Assembly (NCBI RefSeq): GCF_014650555.1
Contig: NZ_BMVE01000012.1
Location: 124,001-188,000, forward strand
Length of the DNA stretch: 64,000 nucleotides
Origin: Streptomyces goshikiensis
GTDB taxonomy: Bacteria; Actinomycetota; Actinomycetes; Streptomycetales; Streptomycetaceae
Reading direction: 5' to 3'
Shown: one piece after another, positions 48,301-57,442 of the stretch
How the letters are laid out: the number at the start of each line of letters is the position of its first letter
Numbering within the stretch: position 1 is the stretch's first letter
Position numbers and translations under genes: made by a program
Notes under the pieces: model-generated
What the model was told of the DNA's origin: nothing
What the model saw: only the letters and a program-made list of their open reading frames with translations
Database searches by the model: none

Positions 48301-51300
48301 CCCGCCGAGGTGGGACTGGTCGAGGCGCACGGCACCGGCACCGTCGTCGGCGACAGCACCGAACTGGCCGTGCTGAGCGAGCTGTTCACCGCTTCCGGGG
48401 CCTCGGTCGGCTCCTGCGCGCTGGGGTCGGTGAAATCGCAGCTCGGTCACACCAAGTGCGCCGCCGGGCTGGCCGGGCTGATCAAGGCGGCCCGGGCGGT
48501 GCACGCCGGGGTGCGGCCGCCGACCCTGCACATCGACACCCCGAACCCGGCCTGGCACGAGGACAGCAGCCCCTTCACCTTCGTCACCGAGGCCCGCCCC
48601 TGGACGGCTCCGGCAGCGCGGCGGATCGCGGGCGTGAGCGCCTTCGGCTTCGGCGGCACCAACTACCACGCCGTGCTGGTCGGTTACGGGGGCGCGGCGG
48701 AGCCCCGGCACGGCCGGGAGGAGTGGCCGGCCGAGCTGTTCTGCTTCCGGGGCGAGGACCGGCGGGCGGCGGGCCGGGCGATGGCGCGGCTGGCGGCCCG
48801 GCTGGAGCAGAACGACACGGCCGGGCGGCCGTGGGCGCTGCGGGACCTGGCGGCGGAGACGGCGGCCGCCGCCGGGACCGGGCCGGTACGGGTGGCGGTC
48901 GTGGCCGCCGGCCTGGACGAGCTGGCGGCCCGGCTGGAGCGGGCCCGGGCGTTCTCCGCGGGCGAGGGGGTCCACGTACGGGAGGAGACGGCGGACCCCG
49001 GCCGGGTGGCTTTCCTGTTCCCCGGGCAGGGCAGCCAACGGGTCGGCATGCTGGGCGAGTTGTTCACGGCGTTCCCCGCGCTGCGGGAGCTGCTGGACGA
49101 GGCGCCGGCGCCGGTGGTCTCGGCGGTGTTCCCGCCGGGGGCGTTCTCGGCCGGGGCGCGCGCCGCGCAACGGGCGGCGGTCACCGACACCCGCGTGGCC
49201 CAGCCGGCCCTCGGGCTGGCGGGGGCGGCCGCGCACCGGCTGCTGGAGCTGCTCGGGGTCCGCCCGGACTGCGTGGCGGGGCACTCGTACGGGGAGCTCA
49301 CGGCGCTGTGGGCGGCCGGGGTCTACGGCACGCCGGACCTGCTGCGGCTGAGCGCCCGCCGGGCCGAGGCCATCGTGGCGGCGGCCGGGGCGGATCCGGG
49401 GTCGATGGCGGCGGTGTCGGCCGCGCCGGAGGAGGTCCGGGAGATCGCGGAGCGGGCCGGGTGCGTGGTGGCGAACCACAACGCGCCACGGCAGTGCGTG
49501 ATCTCGGGGCCGACGGAGGCGGTGGCCGCGGCGGTGGCCGGTCTGCGGGCGGCCGGGATCTCCGCCGAACCCCTGCCGGTGGCCTGCGCGTTCCACAGCC
49601 CGGTGGTGGCGGGGGCGACGGCCGCGCTCGCCGAGGAGCTGGCCGGGACGGCGGTGGCCGGGGCCACGGTCCCGGTCTGGTCGAACACCACGGCCGAGCC
49701 GTATCCGGCCGGGGCCGATGCCGTACGGGAAACCCTTGCCGGGCAGCTCGCACGGCCGGTCCGGTTCGTGGATCAGGTGGAGGCGATGTACGCGGCCGGC
49801 GTCCGCACGTTCGTGGAAGCGGGGCCCGGGCGGGTGCTGTCGGGGCTCGTGTCCCGCGTCCTCGGCGACCGGCCGCACTCGGTGGTGCCGCTGGACGTGC
49901 CGGGCACGCACGGCCTGGTCCGGCTGGTCACCGCGCTGGCCGAACTCGTCGCGGCGGGCGTGCCGATCGCGCCGGAGGCCCTGTTCCGCGGCCGGACGGC
50001 CGCCCTGCCCGACCGCGCCCCGCGCCGCCCGGGCTGGCTGGTGGACGGCCACCTGGTCCGCGACGCGGCCGGCGCCCCGGTCCCGGGCGGTCTCCGGCCC
50101 GCCCGCCGGGTGTCCGCCCCGGCCCCTTCGACCCCCACCACCCGATCGGAGCCCCACGGGATGACGCCGCCCGGATCCTCTCCCCACGCGGAGGCCAACG
50201 GAATGCCGTACGGAGCCCTGCCCCAGCCCGCCCCGACCGCGCCGGGCGGCGATCGGCGGGAGGAGGCGGTGCTGGAGTACCTGCGGGGCTCGCGGGCGCT
50301 GGTGGAGGCCCAACGGGACGTGCTGCTGCGCTACCTGGGCGCGGCCCCGGCCGTGCCGGCCGCGCCGCACCACCCGGTGCCCCCGGCGCAGGTCAACGGC
50401 TGGAGCCCGAGCGCCCTGGTCCCCGCGGCGGTCGCGCCGGACACCGTACCCGCGCCCCTGGCCGTATCCGCACCAGGGCTCTGGGGCGAGGCCGCTCCCC
50501 CCTCGGACGACACGGAGCGGGCCGCCGCGGCGCCGGCCGGCCCGGCCGGGCCGGCGTCGGCCGAGGAGGTGATGGACGTGGTCCTGGAGATCGTCCACAC
50601 CCGGACCGGCTACCCGCTGGACATGCTCGATCCCGAGCTGGACCTGGAGGCCGACCTGTCCATCGACTCCATCAAACGGGTCGAGATCATCGGCGCGCTC
50701 GCCGACCGGATCGGGCTCCCCCGGGACGCCACCGGATCGGCCGAGTCGGCCGTCGAGGAACTGTCCCGCATCAAAACCCTGCGAGGCATCGTCGACTGGG
50801 TCACCACCCACACCCCCGCCGCCAAGACCGGGGCCGGGACTGGGATCGGGATCGGCGCCGGAACCGGGGCCGGAACCGGGACCGAGGCCGGGGCCGGGAT
50901 CGGCGCCGGGACCGGGGCTGGAGCCGGAGCCGGAACCGGGGCCGGAGCCGGGACCGAGGCCGGGGCCGGGATCGGCGCCGGGACCGGGGCTGGAGCCGGA
51001 GCCGGAACCGGGGCCGGAGCCGGAGCCGGGGCCGGGGCTGGGGCTGGAGCCGGAGCCGGAGCCGGAGCCGGGATCGGGGCTGGCGCTGGAGCCGGAGCCG
51101 GGATCGGGGCTGGTACTGGGGCTGGAGCCGGGACCGGGACCGGGACCGGGACCGGGATCGGGGCCGGGATCGGAGCCGGGATCGGAGCCGGGATTGGGGC
51201 CGGGATCGGGGCCGGGATCGGGATCGGGGCGGTTCGCGGCGCCCTGGAGTCGGCCGGCACGGCCTCCCGCGTACGCCGGTGGCGGGTGGAGACCATCGCC

Positions 51301-52725
51301 CTCGGCCCGGCCACCGGGGACCCCGAGCGCCTGCGCGGACTGCGGATCGGGGTCGTCGAAGACGGCCAGGGAGTCGCCCTCGCACTCGGCGGCGCCCTGC
51401 GCGAACACGGGGCCGAGGTGGTCCCGGTGGCCGGGGCCGCGCCCGGGCACGGGCACGGGGTCGGCGACACCGGCCCGCTCAACGGCAACGGCGGCGTCAC
51501 CGGCCCGCTCGACGGGCTCGTCGACCTCTCCGCGCTCCGGGCCGGCCACGAGGCCGCCCTGCCCGCCGCGTTCCCCGGGCTGAAGCGCGCCCTCGTCGGC
51601 GGCGTACCCCGGCTGCTCCTCGTCTCCGCCCCCGGCGGCACCGGCCTGCACGGCTTCGCCCGCAGCGCCGCCCTGGAGTTCCCCGCCGCCCTCGTGCGCG
51701 CCGTGGACGTCGACCCCAAGGAGGACCCCCGGCAGACCGCACTGCGGCTGATCGCGGAGCTGGCCTCGGACGCCGGGGAAGGGCTCGCCTCCGTGGGGTA
51801 CACGGCCGAGGGGACCCGGGTCACGCGCCGGCCGGTGCCCGCGCCCCTGCCGGACGGCCCCGGCGGACCGCCCCTCGGCCCCGGCTCCGTGGTCCTGCTC
51901 ACCGGCGGCGCCCGCGGCATCACCGCCCGGGCGGCGCTCGCCCTGGCCCGGGCCACCGGCTGCCACGTCGAGCTGGTCGGCCGTACGCCCGAACCGGCCC
52001 CCGGCGAGGACGCGTTCGCGCAGGCGCGGGATCTGGTCGCGCTGCGCGCCGCGCTCATCGCGGCCGGGCTGCGCACCCCGGCCGAGATCGAGGCGGCCGC
52101 CCACCGGGTGCTCGCCGAGCGGGAGGTACGGGCCACCCTGGCGGCCCTCGCCGGCGCCGCCGCCTCCGTCCGCTACCACCGCGCCGACGTCACCGACGAG
52201 CGGGCCGTACGGGCCGTCGTGGCCGACGTACGGGCCCGGCACGGCCGGCTCGACGGCATCGTGCACGGTGCCGGGACCCTGCGCGACGCACTGCTGCGCG
52301 ACAAGGAACCGGCCGCGTTCGCCGAGGTGTTCACCACCAAGGTGACCGGCGCCCGCCACCTCGCGGCGGCCGCCGCCGAGCACGGCGACACCCCCGCCCC
52401 CGCCTTCCTGGCCCTGTTCGGCAGTGTCGCCGGGGTCTACGGCAACCGGGGGCAGACCGACTACGCCGCCGCCAACGACGCCCTCGACGGCCTCGCCCTC
52501 GCCTGGGCGGATTCCTTCCCGGGCCGGGTGCTGTCCCTCGACTGGGGCCCCTGGGCGGCGGAGGCGGGCGGGATGGTCACCCCCGAACTGGAGCGGGAGT
52601 ACGCCCGGCGCGGTGTCCCGCTGATCGAGCCGGGGGCCGGTACGGCCGCGTTCCTCGCGGAACTCGCGCAGGGGAGCGACGTACAGGTGGTCCTGATGGC
52701 GCAGGACGGCCCCGGCGATGAGTGA
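45379..52725 (+). CDS. Pfa-like iterative polyketide synthase A: NPD-NPD-KS-AT-ACP-KR
   Basis: A 2448-residue multidomain synthase. Two flavin-type nitropropane-dioxygenase (NPD) barrels come first: about residues 10-220 (GGRVGGATTFVLLQQLL, LACGGIGPHTAAAA) and 300-560 (PVAQGPMTRVSDQAAFAEA, GLECGGHVGP). The ketosynthase from 661 is intact (Cys849 in DAACASS, His984 in HGTGT, His1024 in GHTK). The acyltransferase has Ser1303 in GHSYGE. A single carrier domain has Ser1764 in DLSIDSIKRVEI, a PUFA-synthase signature. A Gly-Ala linker spans 1818-1951. The ketoreductase from about 2170 has LLTGGARGITARAA and Tyr2362/Asn2366. The NPD parts may act as enoyl reductase, like PfaD. GTG start with AGAGGAG. 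It overlaps gene B by eight bases. Confidence 0.9.
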   Translation: MTPQPPRSAPARDLVVAVSPFEEPQPRIVTAAERAGALGLLDLGRDPAAARAAFAELARRLGAGRRYGVRVPWGCPLGPGDLPAEVDTVLLAHPGEHTPERVAAWADAAGRPRVWAEATALAEALAARAAGAGAVVAKGYEAGGRVGGATTFVLLQQLLAAPDLRIPVLACGGIGPHTAAAAVAGGAAGVLLDVQLALTAEGEAGLPAEVAAALRVMDGSETRLVEGHRVYARPDLTPPQGPAAALLGARDLRAQLLPVGQDGASAARLADRHRTAGGVLQAVRDAIAGHLEAAARARPLTRPLPVAQGPMTRVSDQAAFAEAVAAAGGVPYLALAVMTGPEVRRLLAETAERLGERPWGVGLLGFAPPELRREQLAAVAEVRPPYAIIAGGTPAQAAPLEAAGTLTHLHVPSPGLLERYLAEGARRFVFEGLECGGHVGPRASFPLWEEQIERLLACPEPAALDVLFAGGIHDARSAAMAVAAAAPLAERGARIGVLMGTAYLFTQEAVAAGAVLPGFQRAAVDCADTVLLHTAPGHATRCADTPYATTFEATRERLTASGTEPREMWEELERLNLGRLRIASKGLRRGASGSLDPVDAEQQYADGLFMLGQAATLRTGTTTIAALHAEVTGGATELLDRRARDFPRPDPAEDAAAGPYDIAVVGMACAYPGAPDLAAYWARILAGTDAVTEVPAERWDPALYYDPDPARAGERTPSRWGGFLDPMPFDALAHGIPPASLAGIEPVQLLALEVSARALADAGYGKDRAFDRTRTSVVFGAEAGTELAGAYGLRALHPGYLGDLPRDLDEQLPRLTEDSFPGVLANVIAGRVANRLDLGGANCTVDAACASSLAALDLACRQLRDGDSDMVLCGGADVHNGINDYLMFASVHALSPTGRCRPFDAEADGIALGEGVGALVLKRLADAERDGDRVYAVVKAVGASSDGRALGLTAPRPEGQRRALERAYARAGVSPAEVGLVEAHGTGTVVGDSTELAVLSELFTASGASVGSCALGSVKSQLGHTKCAAGLAGLIKAARAVHAGVRPPTLHIDTPNPAWHEDSSPFTFVTEARPWTAPAARRIAGVSAFGFGGTNYHAVLVGYGGAAEPRHGREEWPAELFCFRGEDRRAAGRAMARLAARLEQNDTAGRPWALRDLAAETAAAAGTGPVRVAVVAAGLDELAARLERARAFSAGEGVHVREETADPGRVAFLFPGQGSQRVGMLGELFTAFPALRELLDEAPAPVVSAVFPPGAFSAGARAAQRAAVTDTRVAQPALGLAGAAAHRLLELLGVRPDCVAGHSYGELTALWAAGVYGTPDLLRLSARRAEAIVAAAGADPGSMAAVSAAPEEVREIAERAGCVVANHNAPRQCVISGPTEAVAAAVAGLRAAGISAEPLPVACAFHSPVVAGATAALAEELAGTAVAGATVPVWSNTTAEPYPAGADAVRETLAGQLARPVRFVDQVEAMYAAGVRTFVEAGPGRVLSGLVSRVLGDRPHSVVPLDVPGTHGLVRLVTALAELVAAGVPIAPEALFRGRTAALPDRAPRRPGWLVDGHLVRDAAGAPVPGGLRPARRVSAPAPSTPTTRSEPHGMTPPGSSPHAEANGMPYGALPQPAPTAPGGDRREEAVLEYLRGSRALVEAQRDVLLRYLGAAPAVPAAPHHPVPPAQVNGWSPSALVPAAVAPDTVPAPLAVSAPGLWGEAAPPSDDTERAAAAPAGPAGPASAEEVMDVVLEIVHTRTGYPLDMLDPELDLEADLSIDSIKRVEIIGALADRIGLPRDATGSAESAVEELSRIKTLRGIVDWVTTHTPAAKTGAGTGIGIGAGTGAGTGTEAGAGIGAGTGAGAGAGTGAGAGTEAGAGIGAGTGAGAGAGTGAGAGAGAGAGAGAGAGAGAGIGAGAGAGAGIGAGTGAGAGTGTGTGTGIGAGIGAGIGAGIGAGIGAGIGIGAVRGALESAGTASRVRRWRVETIALGPATGDPERLRGLRIGVVEDGQGVALALGGALREHGAEVVPVAGAAPGHGHGVGDTGPLNGNGGVTGPLDGLVDLSALRAGHEAALPAAFPGLKRALVGGVPRLLLVSAPGGTGLHGFARSAALEFPAALVRAVDVDPKEDPRQTALRLIAELASDAGEGLASVGYTAEGTRVTRRPVPAPLPDGPGGPPLGPGSVVLLTGGARGITARAALALARATGCHVELVGRTPEPAPGEDAFAQARDLVALRAALIAAGLRTPAEIEAAAHRVLAEREVRATLAALAGAAASVRYHRADVTDERAVRAVVADVRARHGRLDGIVHGAGTLRDALLRDKEPAAFAEVFTTKVTGARHLAAAAAEHGDTPAPAFLALFGSVAGVYGNRGQTDYAAANDALDGLALAWADSFPGRVLSLDWGPWAAEAGGMVTPELEREYARRGVPLIEPGAGTAAFLAELAQGSDVQVVLMAQDGPGDE
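50830..51231 (+). repeat. Silk-like Gly-Ala coding repeat between ACP and KR
   Basis: About 134 codons of nearly strict Gly-X alternation, X being Ala, Ile, Thr or rarely Glu, written as GGN-GCC type hexamers. Within it 50881-50951 is repeated exactly at 50953-51023, a 72-base (24-codon) tandem step. All steps keep the frame, so the synthase stays intact. The array should be prone to length change. Confidence 0.92.
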
Positions 52726-55700
52726 GCGGCGGCGCGGCCCCCGGCCGGGCGATGCCGCGATCGTCGGCATGGGCGCGGTGTTCCCCGGCGCCGCCGACCT
52801 GGCCGCGTACCGGCGCAACCTGCTCGCCGGGACCGACTGCATCGGCGAGGTGCCGCCCGGACGCTGGGATCCCGAGGTGTACTACGAGCCGGCCGGCGCC
52901 GGCGGGCCGGCGCGGGGCGACCGGTTCTACTGCCGACGCGGCGGCTTCGTCGACGGTCTGGCCACCTTCGACCCGACCCGGTTCGGCATCATGCCGGCGG
53001 CCGCGGAGGGCGCCGAGCCGGACCAGCTGCTGGCCCTGCACGCGACGGCCGAGGCGATCGCCGACGCGGGCGGCAAGGACCGGCTGCCGGCCGACCGCTC
53101 CCGGATCGGGGTGGTGCTGGGGCGCGGCGGGTTCATGGGCGTGGCCACCGCCCGACTGGACCAACGGGTGCGTACGGCACACCAGTTGGCGCAGACGCTG
53201 CGCGAGGTGGCGCCGGAGCTGGGCGAGCGGCGGATCGCCGAGGTGCGGTCCGCGTTCCAGGAGGCGCTGGGTCCGGAGCGGCCGGACGCCTCGATCGGGC
53301 TGGTGCCGAGCTTCACCGCCGCGCGGACGGCGAACCGGCTGGACTTCCGCGGCCCCGCCTACACCCTGGACGCGGCCTGCGCCTCCTCGCTGCTGGCCGT
53401 CGACCAGGCGGTGGGGCTGCTGGCGGCGGGGCGCTGCGACGCGGTGGTGGCGGGGGCCGTGCACCACTGCCACATCGCCACCCTGTGGAGCGTGTTCACA
53501 CAGCTGCGGGCGCTGAGCCCGAGCGAGCGGATCCGGCCCTTCGACCGGCGGGCCGACGGGACCCTGCTCTCCGAGGGCACCGGGGTGGTGCTGCTGAAGC
53601 GGCTGGCCGACGCGGAACGCGACGGCGACCGGATCTACGCCGTGATCCGCGGCACCGGGGTGGCCGGGGACGGCCGGGCGGCGAGCCTGATGAGCCCGCT
53701 CGTCGCCGGCCAGGTGCAGGCGCTGGAGCGGGCCTGGCGGGAGGCCGGGCTGGATCCGCGCGCCCCCGGGGCGCTGGGCCTGCTGGAGGCGCACGGTACG
53801 GGCACCCCGGTGGGTGACGCGGCCGAACTGGACACCCTGGCCCAGGTGTTCGGCCCGCCCGAGCCCTCCGGGCGGCCGGGGATCGGCTTCGGCTCGGTGA
53901 AGTCGATGGTCGGCCACACCATGCAGGCCTCCGGCATGGCGGGGCTGATCAAGGCCGCGCTCGCGGTGTACGAGGGGGTGCTGCCGCCGACGCTGCACCT
54001 GGAGGAGCCGCACGCGGAGCTGGCCCGTACCCGGATGCGGCCGGTGACGGCGGCGGAGCCGTGGGAGCGGGGGCCCGGGCCGCGCCGGGCGGGGGTCAAC
54101 GCGTTCGGCTTCGGCGGGATCAACGCGCACGCGGTGCTGGAGGAGGCGCCCGGCCGCGCCGCGCCGGCCGCCCCCTTCGTCCCGGCCGCGCCCGCCCCTC
54201 CGGTACGCCGCTTCCCGCCGCCGGAGCCGGGCGCGCCGGTGGTGGGGGCGGGCGCGCGGGAAGACGTACTGCTGCTCGCGGCCGACGGTCCGGCGGAGCT
54301 GGCGGCGCTGCTGGCCGCCGGCTCGCCGTCCACGGGCGACGGGCCGTGCCGGCTGGCGGTGGTCGGACCGACGCCGCGAAAGCTCGCGCTCGCGGCCAAG
54401 GCGGTGGCGCGGGGGCGGGCCTGGCACGGGCGCGGTGACGTGTGGTTCGTGCCGGAGCCGCTGGGCGGGCGCACGGCGTTCCTGTTCCCGGGTCTGGAGC
54501 CGGAGTTCGCGCCGGCCCTGGACGACGTGGCGGATCTGCTGGGGCGGGAGCGGGCCCGGCTCGGCCGCGGAACCGAGCTGATGGAACGGGCCCTCGACGC
54601 GATCGCCACGGGCCGCTTCTTCGCGGGGGTCCTGCCGGAACTGGGCATCGAGGCCGATGTGCTGGCCGGGCACAGCCTCGGCGAGTGGGCGGCGATGGTG
54701 GCCGGCGGGATGTACCCGCGGGACGCGGCGGACGCCTTCCTGGACTCGCTGCTCCCCGGTTCGCTGAAGGTCCCCGACCTCGTGTACGCGGCGCTGGGCT
54801 GCGGGGCGGAGCGGGCCCGGGCGGCGCTGCACGGGCTGGACGGGGTGGTGGTCAGCCACGACAACTGCCCGCACCAGTCGGTGGTGTGCGGGGACCCCGC
54901 CGGGGTCTCGGCCGTCCTGGAACGGCTGCGCTCGCACGGGGTCCTGGGGCAGGAGCTGCCGTTCCGGTCGGGGTTCCACACGCCGATGTGGGAGCCGTAC
55001 CTGGGGCAGGTCCGGGCGGCCTTCGCACGGCTGCCGCCTCGGCCGGGCACCGTGCCGGTGTGGTCGGCGACGACCTGCGCGGAGTTCCCCTCCGCCCCGG
55101 AGGAGGTACGGGAGCTGGTGGTGCGGCACCTGCTGGAACCGGTCCGGTTCCGGGAGCTGACGCTGCGGCTGTACGAGGACGCGGGCGTGCGGAGTTTCGT
55201 GACGCTGGGGCCGGGGAGCCTGCCGGGGTTCGTGGAGGACACCCTGCGCGGCCGCCCGCACCTGACGGTGTCCACGTCCTCGCCGCGGCTGTCGGGCCTG
55301 GACGCCCTGCGCCGTGCCTGCGCGGCCCTCTGGTCCGAGGGCCACGCCCCGGACTGGAACCGCCTGCGCCCCCCGGCGACCCCGCCCCCCACCGGCCCCA
55401 CTCCGTCGGCCCGCCCCACGCCCGGCGGCGCCCCGGCCGCGCCATCAGCGCCCGGCGGCTCCCAGCCCGTCGCCCCGGCTCCCGTCGGACCTTCCCCGGC
55501 CACCCGGCCCACTCCGGTCCCGCCCCCCACGCCCGGCGGCGCCCCGGCCGTCCCTTCGTCACCCGGCGGCGCCCCGGCCATACCGTCAGCGCCCGTCAGC
55601 GCCCGGGCCGTGCCCGCGACGCCCGGCGGCTCCCGGGCCGTGCCGCTGGATCTCGGGTCCCCTCTGGTCCGCCTCCCGGAGGCGGCGCGGGCCGCGCTGC

Positions 55701-57442
55701 GGCGGGGCCCGGGGCCCGGGCCGGCGCCGGGGCGGCCGGTCCTGCTGTCCGCCCTGGACGCGGTGCTGGCCGACACCCGCGCGGCCGCGGAGACCGTCAC
55801 CGAAGCCTGGAGCACCGCTCCGCCCCCGGCCCCCCGCCCGTCACACGCCGAAGGGGCGGGGAGGGCCACGGGGATGCGGCATTCGCTGCGGCTGTCGCTC
55901 CGGACCCTGCCCTGCGTACGGGACCACCGGGTGTACGCGCAGCCCGACGGCTGGGCCGAGGAGTCGGACTGGTTCCCGGTCGTGCCCATGACGACCATGC
56001 TGGAGCTCGCCGCCGACGCCGCCCGCCGCCACACCGGCGCCGGCGGAGCCACCGTCACCGGGTACGAAGACGTCCGCGCCCTGCGCTGGCTCCCCGTCGA
56101 GCCGGCCGTCGACGTCGCCGTCGCCACCCGCGACGACGGCCCCGGCCGGGTCCGGGTCACGCTCGGGGAGTACGCCTCCGTGGTCGTGCTGCTCGGCGGC
56201 CCGTACGACGCCCCGCCCGTACCCGACCGCACGCCCCTGACCGCCCCCGGCCCGGCCCCCGTCAGCGCCGCCGCGCTCTACCGCGACCGGTGGATGTTCC
56301 ACGGCCCCCGCTTCGCCGGGGTGCACGAGGTACGGACCGTCGCCGCGGACGGCATCGGGGGCGTCATCCGCGCACTCCCCGACCCCGGCGCGCTCCTCGA
56401 CGCGGCCGGGCAGCTCTTCGGGCACTGGATGCAGCTGCGGCTGCCCGTCGACCGGCTGGTCTTCCCGGCCACCGTCGACCGGATCCGCTTCCACGGGCCC
56501 CCGCCCGCCCCGCACGCCCTGGTCTCCGTCACCGCCCGCGTCCGGGAGGTCCGCGACGTCACCGTGCGCGGCGATCTGGAGCTCTGCGACGCGGCCGGAA
56601 GGGTGTGGGCCCGGATCGACGGCTGGACGTACCGCCGCTTCGGCGCCGACGAGCGGGTCTGGCCGATGAAGTTCACCCCGGAGGTGTGCGGGATCGGCGA
56701 ACCGCAGCCGGCCGGCTGGTGCCTGGCCCGGCGCCGGTGGACGGACCCCGCCTCGCAGGAGCTGGTGATGCGCCGCTACCTCGGCGCCGCCGAGCGCGCG
56801 GCGTACGAGCGGCTTTCGCCCCGCGCCCGCGCGCCCTGGCTACTCGGCCGGATCGCCGCCAAGGACGCGCTGCGGCAACTCCTGTGGGACGGCGGCGCGG
56901 GGCCGGTGTTCCCGGTGGAGGTGCAGATCGGCAACGATCCGGCCGGCCGGCCCGTCGTCGGGGGCGCGCAGGCCGCCGGGGTCCGGCTGTCGATCGCCCA
57001 CAAGGACCGGCTCGCGGTCGCGATCGCCCACCCCGGCCGCCGCGTCGGGATCGACGTGGAGCCGGTCACCGCCGATCCCGGCGCCCTGATCCGCGTCGCG
57101 CTCACGCCCGACGAGCTCCGCCTCGCCGAAGAGCTGGCCGCCCGGGACGCCACGGGGCTGCCGGCCGCGCTCACCGCGCTGTGGTGCGCCAAGGAGGCCG
57201 CCGCGAAGGCGCACGGCACGGGACTCGGCGGGCGGCCCCGCGAGTGGCGGGTCACCGACGACCCGGGCTCGGGCCCCGGCGGCCTCCGGGTCGCGTCGCC
57301 GGACCGCCGCGGCGGGCCTTCGTACCCGGTCCGCACCGCGCCGCTGCACGAGGACCACGTCGTCGCCTGGACCGCTCACCCGGCGGCGCCCTCCCCCGTC
57401 CCCTCCCACCTCATGGAGACCAGCCATGACCACCACCGCTGA
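52718..57442 (+). CDS. Pfa-like polyketide synthase B: KS-AT-DH-phosphopantetheinyl transferase
   Basis: A 1574-residue partner of synthase A. The ketosynthase is intact (Cys221 in DAACASS, His359 in HGTGT, His400 in GHTMQ), so it is not a chain-length-factor-type dead copy. An acyltransferase-like domain follows with Ser653 in GHSLGEWAAM and the FHTPMWEPYLG block. A Pro/Gly/Ala linker covers about 885-981. A PUFA-type dehydratase has His1070 in CVRDHRVY. The C-terminus is a Sfp-type phosphopantetheinyl transferase (Asp1446 and Glu1448 in GIDVEPV; WCAKEAAAK with Lys1492, Glu1493, Lys1497) that can charge the carrier domains. There is no ACP or KR in this protein; these are supplied by A. It overlaps A by eight and the ACP gene by 17 bases. 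Confidence 0.9.
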   Translation: MSERRRGPRPGDAAIVGMGAVFPGAADLAAYRRNLLAGTDCIGEVPPGRWDPEVYYEPAGAGGPARGDRFYCRRGGFVDGLATFDPTRFGIMPAAAEGAEPDQLLALHATAEAIADAGGKDRLPADRSRIGVVLGRGGFMGVATARLDQRVRTAHQLAQTLREVAPELGERRIAEVRSAFQEALGPERPDASIGLVPSFTAARTANRLDFRGPAYTLDAACASSLLAVDQAVGLLAAGRCDAVVAGAVHHCHIATLWSVFTQLRALSPSERIRPFDRRADGTLLSEGTGVVLLKRLADAERDGDRIYAVIRGTGVAGDGRAASLMSPLVAGQVQALERAWREAGLDPRAPGALGLLEAHGTGTPVGDAAELDTLAQVFGPPEPSGRPGIGFGSVKSMVGHTMQASGMAGLIKAALAVYEGVLPPTLHLEEPHAELARTRMRPVTAAEPWERGPGPRRAGVNAFGFGGINAHAVLEEAPGRAAPAAPFVPAAPAPPVRRFPPPEPGAPVVGAGAREDVLLLAADGPAELAALLAAGSPSTGDGPCRLAVVGPTPRKLALAAKAVARGRAWHGRGDVWFVPEPLGGRTAFLFPGLEPEFAPALDDVADLLGRERARLGRGTELMERALDAIATGRFFAGVLPELGIEADVLAGHSLGEWAAMVAGGMYPRDAADAFLDSLLPGSLKVPDLVYAALGCGAERARAALHGLDGVVVSHDNCPHQSVVCGDPAGVSAVLERLRSHGVLGQELPFRSGFHTPMWEPYLGQVRAAFARLPPRPGTVPVWSATTCAEFPSAPEEVRELVVRHLLEPVRFRELTLRLYEDAGVRSFVTLGPGSLPGFVEDTLRGRPHLTVSTSSPRLSGLDALRRACAALWSEGHAPDWNRLRPPATPPPTGPTPSARPTPGGAPAAPSAPGGSQPVAPAPVGPSPATRPTPVPPPTPGGAPAVPSSPGGAPAIPSAPVSARAVPATPGGSRAVPLDLGSPLVRLPEAARAALRRGPGPGPAPGRPVLLSALDAVLADTRAAAETVTEAWSTAPPPAPRPSHAEGAGRATGMRHSLRLSLRTLPCVRDHRVYAQPDGWAEESDWFPVVPMTTMLELAADAARRHTGAGGATVTGYEDVRALRWLPVEPAVDVAVATRDDGPGRVRVTLGEYASVVVLLGGPYDAPPVPDRTPLTAPGPAPVSAAALYRDRWMFHGPRFAGVHEVRTVAADGIGGVIRALPDPGALLDAAGQLFGHWMQLRLPVDRLVFPATVDRIRFHGPPPAPHALVSVTARVREVRDVTVRGDLELCDAAGRVWARIDGWTYRRFGADERVWPMKFTPEVCGIGEPQPAGWCLARRRWTDPASQELVMRRYLGAAERAAYERLSPRARAPWLLGRIAAKDALRQLLWDGGAGPVFPVEVQIGNDPAGRPVVGGAQAAGVRLSIAHKDRLAVAIAHPGRRVGIDVEPVTADPGALIRVALTPDELRLAEELAARDATGLPAALTALWCAKEAAAKAHGTGLGGRPREWRVTDDPGSGPGGLRVASPDRRGGPSYPVRTAPLHEDHVVAWTAHPAAPSPVPSHLMETSHDHHR

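Noticed and set aside
46018..52842. A 2274-codon open frame on the minus strand opposite synthase A
   Set aside because: It is the shadow of a very GC-rich gene. The translation is Arg/Gly/Pro rich without domains, whereas the plus strand has complete KS, AT, ACP and KR motifs.
45379..57442. Enediyne polyketide synthase
   Set aside because: Similar domain set, but split over two proteins with two active KS domains, and the enediyne cassette (E3, E4, E5 and E10 thioesterase) is absent.
45379..57442. Canonical EPA/DHA (PUFA) synthase
   Set aside because: There is one carrier domain instead of a tandem series, no chain-length factor, one dehydratase, and tailoring genes for sugar and methyl transfer.
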